A stretch of DNA of 64,000 nucleotides, taken from Siphonodentalium dalli (Eukaryota > Mollusca > Scaphopoda > Gadilida > Siphonodentaliidae). The first letter of the stretch is position 1. The number at the start of each line of letters is the position of its first letter. The notes under the pieces were generated by a model. The model did no database searches. It saw only the letters and a program-made list of their open reading frames with translations, and was not told where the DNA came from. A program made the position numbers and the translations under genes. This document shows positions 59,360 through 64,000 of the stretch, piece after piece. The stretch spans positions 61,656,609 to 61,720,608 of the forward strand of contig CP136066.1 in assembly GCA_032622095.1 (NCBI GenBank), read 5' to 3'.

Positions 59360-60440
59360 TGATGTAGCATAGCTACAGGCACTCTCTTTGGTTATTATGT
59401 ATTACGTATTATTGTATTTCTCATGTTTTAACATTGATTCGTTCCATACTTTTCTTTATATCATTCATCGGTACATTCGCGGCTTTCCGTACATTTGTAA
59501 AAGTTCGTCCACTTCATTCGCGTCAAAACATACATTAGTCCGTAAATATCATAAATTAAATCACTTCTATGTTTGTATCATCTCATAACCCATCCGTGCT
59601 ATGTATAAATAACTCATTTCATGTAATTAATAGCACGATATCGCGATATTTATTCATTGTTTTCATCACTTCATTCACCTCATTTGTTTACATGTCAGCG
59701 AGCACTGTTGCGCGATTGGCGGATTCCTTCGTAGCCCCGCCCATCGCTGTCAACAGCGCTCGTCAAAATACCTTGTAGTTAGCAGTTGTAGGTAAGGTAT
59801 GATTTGTGTGTAGTACTGCACGTTCACTTGTGGGTATTTTGTAGGTAGTTGTGGGTAGTAGTATTTAAGCCACTACTACCCACATTTGGGGATCAGTCAA
59901 CCGGAAGTAATATTTGAACTAGATTTGAACAGACGTTGGTGATACGGGATTACAATCTAAGGTTACTAGAAACTAAGAAAGGTGATTAATTACGGTGATT
60001 AATTGGATAAACAAACAAAGTGAACGCTCAGTCTATCCAGAGGCATACCATACCTCCAGCAGATGCAATAACTACACTAACTAATTGCTGATTATTACAA
60101 GAAAGTCAAGTTGGACATTAAAAGATCACCCAATCAATTATCAACCTCACCCATGTGTCAGATATCTCTGTACATACCAAGGGTCTATGAATCTGATACT
60201 ACATGTCGTGTTATTACTATCCAATAAATTGGATCTTTTACATATCTAGTCACGTTGATTGATCACGCCCTAACAGGAATTCAAGACAAGTCCAGATCGA
60301 GTACCGGTACCCAAGAATGATCATTCAGATCAAGGAGCTCTGTTAATTTGTAACGGGTTGGGAACGTAATAAATCCGCTCGACCAATATCGCTTACCAGT
60401 CTTAAATATCATTTAAGACCCCCTACCCTTCCACGTTACA
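59360..60440 (+). repeat. central LTR shared by copy 1 and copy 2 (1081 bp)
   Basis: Matches the 5' LTR with about four substitutions (including bases near 59747, 59809, 60208 and 60393) and a 2-bp shorter T run near the 3' end. It is the 3' LTR of copy 1 and the 5' LTR of copy 2. The hairpin TATA-like box (59862) and the initiator (59893) are conserved. Confidence 0.95.
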
Positions 60441-60444
60441 AAAG

Positions 60445-60463
60445 TGGTGGCAGCGGTGGGATT
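60445..60463 (+). promoter_or_regulatory. primer-binding site, copy 2
   Basis: Identical to the tRNA-Leu-complementary site of copy 1 and again four bases after the LTR. Confidence 0.8.
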
Positions 60464-60550
60464 TTAGTTTGTAAACCAGACAAAATCAAGTCAAAGATTA
60501 TCGGAGAGCACAGATTTATTCCTGGGTACCCCTCCACACATTTTGGGAAA

Positions 60551-63190
60551 ATGACTAAACCCCGAAATAAGAAACGCAGAGATGTGTCAGTGAATTCAGA
60601 TGCGGGAACAGAGCAAATTGAAAGAAAGGCGAAAGAGAGAGCGATAGAGACAGAAACAGTGAGTAAGTCAGAGCTCGAGAAAGTATTACAGACATTGGAG
60701 AAAGAACGACAGAGGGCGTTAGAGTTAGAGAATAGGTTACTTGAGATGGAGAGATGTCAGATGAGAGAACGAACTGACACCAATAATCACAATGGTCTGA
60801 ATGCAGCTGTGGTAGAAGAGAACACGGTTGAGATTGGTTCACGAGAAAGAGAGGTTGATGCAAGTAGCGATGAGCATGACGAGAACACTACTTTCGCAAG
60901 ACAGAATGAGGTAGAAATTCAGATGGAAGTTCACAGAGGTTTGCATAGCAGAAATCGAGAGAGAGAAAGTAGGGAACATGGTGATAGAGAAAGACGAGAG
61001 CTAGCGGCTGATAGATTTGATAGTAGAGAGATGAGAGGCCGGAGATTTGAGAATGAGAGAGAGGTGAATGTAATCCACAGTCACAATGTATGCAAGGGCG
61101 ATGCTGTACAAGGGCAGAGCTTTGTTAACATGCACGATGGCTCCGATAGAATGAGAAACGAAAGTTGTCAAGGAAGGCGAGGTGTCGATAATTTTGAAAG
61201 TCAGGAACGCAGAATGAGAGACCACAGGGGACAACAAGATGTATCTGGTGGTGATGCTAGAATGACTGATTTCATTGTAATGAACACCGGGCAAGATCTT
61301 AATCGAGTCCAACCAAACCGGAATCAGGTTCAAAATCAGAGGCATGATCAGTCATTTGATGGTGGTCACATAAATGACCAAAACATCAGATTCCAAGAAG
61401 AGAACGGAGTTACGGACATAACGCATAGAGATAACAGATCGCATTCCCCAAAATTCAATGCCACTAATGATTACTCATGCACAGAAAACACCAATGGATA
61501 TTGTCATTCAAATGTCAATACAAAATATTGCCATTGGGGAGAAACAAAAAATTCGACGTCGGTAACCTACACTCACCTCGGGGGTGTTGTGTCAAGTCCA
61601 GGGTATAGAAGACACGTCCCGGCTGCAGTGGAACTCGAAGATCCTCTTCACAAAAAGACAAGTCATGACAGACGCTCGCTGGCGAATAATTCGCAATATT
61701 ATGATCCCGAATTCCGGGAGGATGTTCAAAATGACCGCCATGAACTTTCACATATAAACAGGAAGTGCGGAAATTGGACGGCTGATAGCAGCGAATTGAG
61801 GAATGCTAGTAGCGGGGGACTGGCTAATAGCGCCGACAAATTTCAGAGGAGAGAAAATACTATGTTACAGAGAGATATTGCAGAGAATGATTATAGGAGG
61901 TGTTCCACGATGGCACCAGAGGACAATAGAATGCATTGTAGCACACATGGCGGGCCGAATAGAGTGGAAAATAGTAGAGAGAAAAGCAATCATTTTGATT
62001 GCTTTAAAGACAATTCAGGAAGCGAATACAGAAGGTATCCTGTCCACAATGATGATTATAGTATATATACGGGTCGACACGTTGAAAGAGATAGTTATTC
62101 TCCAGACATGACACCCCATAGACAGCAGTCAGATAATTTGATGCAGTCAAATTATGGCTGTGGAGCAAGGCCACATTATGGAGGACCCATAGCACAGGTC
62201 AGGGAAGGATATCCTATGTGTGAACAGGACTGTACAGCGAGGTCCCAAAGAGATGTGCCATATGGGGATTTGGCCGAAATGCAGGCAAATTATCATGCTA
62301 TACCTTCGGATAGGATGAATCAGAGTAATGATAGAAACACTGTCTATCCACGTAATACTTATGCACAGAAATTGAATAGAGAGAGCCATATGCATAGACC
62401 CGACGTATATGATGGGAGAAGCAGCTGGACAGACTATATGGCCCATTTCAACCTGGTGGCAAAGGGAAATAATTGGACACAGAATGAGAAACTAATACAG
62501 CTGGGAATTCATCTGAAGGGCTCAGCAAGAGGGGTGTTGGCCGACTTGAGTCCATACCAGTTAGGTGATTATGAAGAACTTTTAGCTGTGCTTACTACGC
62601 GCTTTGAGCCTAAAAATCAATGCGAAATGTATCGTGCTCAGCTGGGAGCCAGGCGTAGAAGAGAACGAGAGGGTCTACCAGAGCTAGCACAGGAAATTAA
62701 ACGCCTCGTGAGGATGGCATACCCAACTGCCAGTATGGAAATACGTGATAGTCAGGCATATAAGGCTTTTCGAGATGCGCTCCAAGACTCCGAAATGGAG
62801 TGGGCAATTTGTCAAGGTGCGGGAGTAGAAAGCATTGACCTAGCATTGTCGCTAGCACTCAAGTATGAGGCTTTTCAAATGAGTATGAACAAGAGACACT
62901 CAGCCAGCCGACACAGAGTAAGACAAATTAATGAATACGATATAGAATCAAACAGTGAAGGTTCAAGTAGTCCACGAGAGACTGAACATTTGAGAAATAT
63001 CGTGACTGAAGCGGTAGAGGGCGCTATGAGAAGAGATAGATACCCAAGAAAACACTGCAATTATTGCAAGCGCACTAACCATACGGAAGATAAGTGTTTC
63101 AAGAAACAGCGAGACTTAAAAATGAAGAGGGAAAATAACATGAGAAGACAGGATTCCAATGAAACTGAGAATAAGACTTCGGAAAACTAA
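60551..63190 (+). CDS. gag: gag, copy 2 (intact, 879 residues)
   Basis: Uninterrupted structural protein frame. Residues about 15-75 are a highly charged probable coiled coil (a SELEKVLQTLEKERQRAL stretch). About 75-610 is long, polar and probably disordered, rich in Arg, Asn, Asp, Ser and His, and makes this gag much longer than usual for gypsy. About 620-780 resembles the helical retrotransposon capsid domain (SSWTDYMAHF to ALKYEAFQM). Residues 836-849 form a CCHC zinc knuckle (C-X2-C-X4-H-X4-C) for RNA packaging. The 3' end overlaps pol by 16 bases. Confidence 0.95.
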   Translation: MTKPRNKKRRDVSVNSDAGTEQIERKAKERAIETETVSKSELEKVLQTLEKERQRALELENRLLEMERCQMRERTDTNNHNGLNAAVVEENTVEIGSREREVDASSDEHDENTTFARQNEVEIQMEVHRGLHSRNRERESREHGDRERRELAADRFDSREMRGRRFENEREVNVIHSHNVCKGDAVQGQSFVNMHDGSDRMRNESCQGRRGVDNFESQERRMRDHRGQQDVSGGDARMTDFIVMNTGQDLNRVQPNRNQVQNQRHDQSFDGGHINDQNIRFQEENGVTDITHRDNRSHSPKFNATNDYSCTENTNGYCHSNVNTKYCHWGETKNSTSVTYTHLGGVVSSPGYRRHVPAAVELEDPLHKKTSHDRRSLANNSQYYDPEFREDVQNDRHELSHINRKCGNWTADSSELRNASSGGLANSADKFQRRENTMLQRDIAENDYRRCSTMAPEDNRMHCSTHGGPNRVENSREKSNHFDCFKDNSGSEYRRYPVHNDDYSIYTGRHVERDSYSPDMTPHRQQSDNLMQSNYGCGARPHYGGPIAQVREGYPMCEQDCTARSQRDVPYGDLAEMQANYHAIPSDRMNQSNDRNTVYPRNTYAQKLNRESHMHRPDVYDGRSSWTDYMAHFNLVAKGNNWTQNEKLIQLGIHLKGSARGVLADLSPYQLGDYEELLAVLTTRFEPKNQCEMYRAQLGARRRREREGLPELAQEIKRLVRMAYPTASMEIRDSQAYKAFRDALQDSEMEWAICQGAGVESIDLALSLALKYEAFQMSMNKRHSASRHRVRQINEYDIESNSEGSSSPRETEHLRNIVTEAVEGAMRRDRYPRKHCNYCKRTNHTEDKCFKKQRDLKMKRENNMRRQDSNETENKTSEN

Positions 63191-64000
63191 TTTGTGCTGT
63201 TTCCGCGGGTCAGGAAACAGCAACCAATGATACTTTTGATGATATTTTAACAAGACCTCAACAGATATTTGAAATAAGAGAACCACAACATGATGGGATG
63301 TTCCTGAAAGTTAACATTTGTGGCTTTGAAACAAATTGCCTTATTGATACAGGTGCCTCTGTGTCTGTACTCCACTCCAAGATATATGACCAATTAGACA
63401 GGAGCCTGAGGCCAACGCTGCTTAAAAACAACTGCCTACTCAAGATGGCTGATGGGGAGAAAGTGACGCCATGTGGTTTGGCCACTTTTCCTATTCAAGT
63501 TGGGCAGATTGATTGTTATAGCCGTATGATTGTGGCCAACCTTGATACTCCTGCTATATTGGGATATGATTTTCTGAGTCAAAACGAGTGTGAGCTTGAC
63601 TTCAAAGCATCTGTACTCAAACTGAAAGGAGTGCCATTTAAATGTTCATTGGAGAGCCAAATAGAAACTCTGTTCAAGCTAACTTTACAGGAAGATATCA
63701 TCATTCCTCCAGCATCGGAGATGGTTGTGGCGGCCGTTATTGAGAAGGCGGATCAGGTTGGGAGACATGCCATGATAACAACAGCTAGTCAGGGATTATC
63801 AGACAAAGGACTCTTGATAGCACACAGTATCTTTGACACGAACCATAGCGTGGTTCCAATACGTATAATGAACCTGGGTTCACTGACCAAAAAGCTATAT
63901 GCACAGACACATGTAGCTGAAGGCGAACTCATCAGGACTCATTGTATATCCCAAGTACAACACAAAGAATTTTCAAGTACTGAAGAGGTCAGAATAACAG
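63175..64000 (+). CDS. pol: pol, copy 2 (partial: protease and start of RT)
   Basis: Same -1 frame overlap with gag as in copy 1. The protease DTGAS motif is at 63346-63360. The frame is open to the window end, which cuts it before the reverse transcriptase catalytic region. Confidence 0.9.

Larger units (their letters stand above)
50337..60440 (+). mobile_element. Ty3/gypsy LTR retrotransposon, copy 1
   Basis: Full-length element of about 10.1 kb: 5' LTR, tRNA-Leu primer site, gag, protease-RT-RNase H-integrase, an extra 3' ORF, polypurine tract, 3' LTR. The RT-RH-IN order and the integrase GPY motif place it in Ty3/gypsy. The coding region is broken at three places, so it cannot be autonomous. 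By eye its two LTRs differ by about four substitutions and a 2-bp indel, so insertion was recent. Its 3' LTR is also the 5' LTR of the following copy. Confidence 0.95.
60441..64000 (+). mobile_element. Ty3/gypsy LTR retrotransposon, copy 2 (runs off the window)
   Basis: The internal region follows the central LTR with no host DNA between. By eye it is almost identical to copy 1 at an offset of 9021 bp before and 9031 bp after the 10-bp gag difference. Everything visible is open. Whether pol carries the lesions of copy 1 cannot be seen. Confidence 0.95.

Overview
The window is AT-rich animal nuclear DNA, most likely from a mollusc or another marine lophotrochozoan. The evidence is split genes with GT/AG introns, single-exon immunoglobulin domains of the titin/twitchin kind, a GIMAP-type GTPase, and a mix of Helitrons, Penelope-like remnants, cut-and-paste elements, minisatellites and a Ty3/gypsy LTR retrotransposon. 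The taxon is inferred from this gene and repeat content, not read from a marker gene. No rRNA, tRNA or CRISPR array was seen.

Layout. 1-3733 is a 538-bp satellite array with a decayed unit at its edge (to about 3960). About 4174-6475 is a head-to-tail run of short Helitron-like elements. 6476-11306 is gene-poor and holds two conspicuous hairpins. 11307-12196 (minus) is the main coding exon of a GIMAP/AIG1 GTPase with a C-terminal membrane anchor. Its 5' flank is the left arm of a large inverted duplication (about 12211-13300 against 15385-17661). The right arm carries a 1.1-kb hAT-like insertion with an 8-bp target duplication. 17662-22980 is gene-free and contains a fold-back element and smaller repeats.

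About 22980-47760 is a nested segmental duplication. It carries six 267-bp exons on the minus strand, each encoding one I-set immunoglobulin domain, arranged as three pairs. Exon and intron together form a unit of about 1.1 kb. These are paired, and the pairs recur at 9.3 and 11.7 kb. A second duplicated block (29117-31884 and 40239-43690) carries decayed Penelope-like endonuclease sequence. Comparing the copies exposes later events: a 1.7-kb Helitron (25940-27654), a 634-bp TIR element with a 9-bp target duplication (42504-43137) and a 3.6-kb minisatellite block (36643-40238), each absent from a sister copy.

50337-64000 holds a Ty3/gypsy element in the order LTR, gag, pro-RT-RNaseH-integrase, an extra 3' ORF, LTR. 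A second internal region follows directly and shares the central LTR. The first copy has a 10-bp gag deletion, a pol frameshift and a pol stop. The second copy has an uninterrupted gag and runs off the window. The extra 3' ORF (58049-59227) is the most unusual gene here. It has two C2H2 zinc fingers, a cluster of Gln-Thr motifs, a PLDLC motif near its C terminus, and a splice-acceptor-like sequence abutting its ATG.
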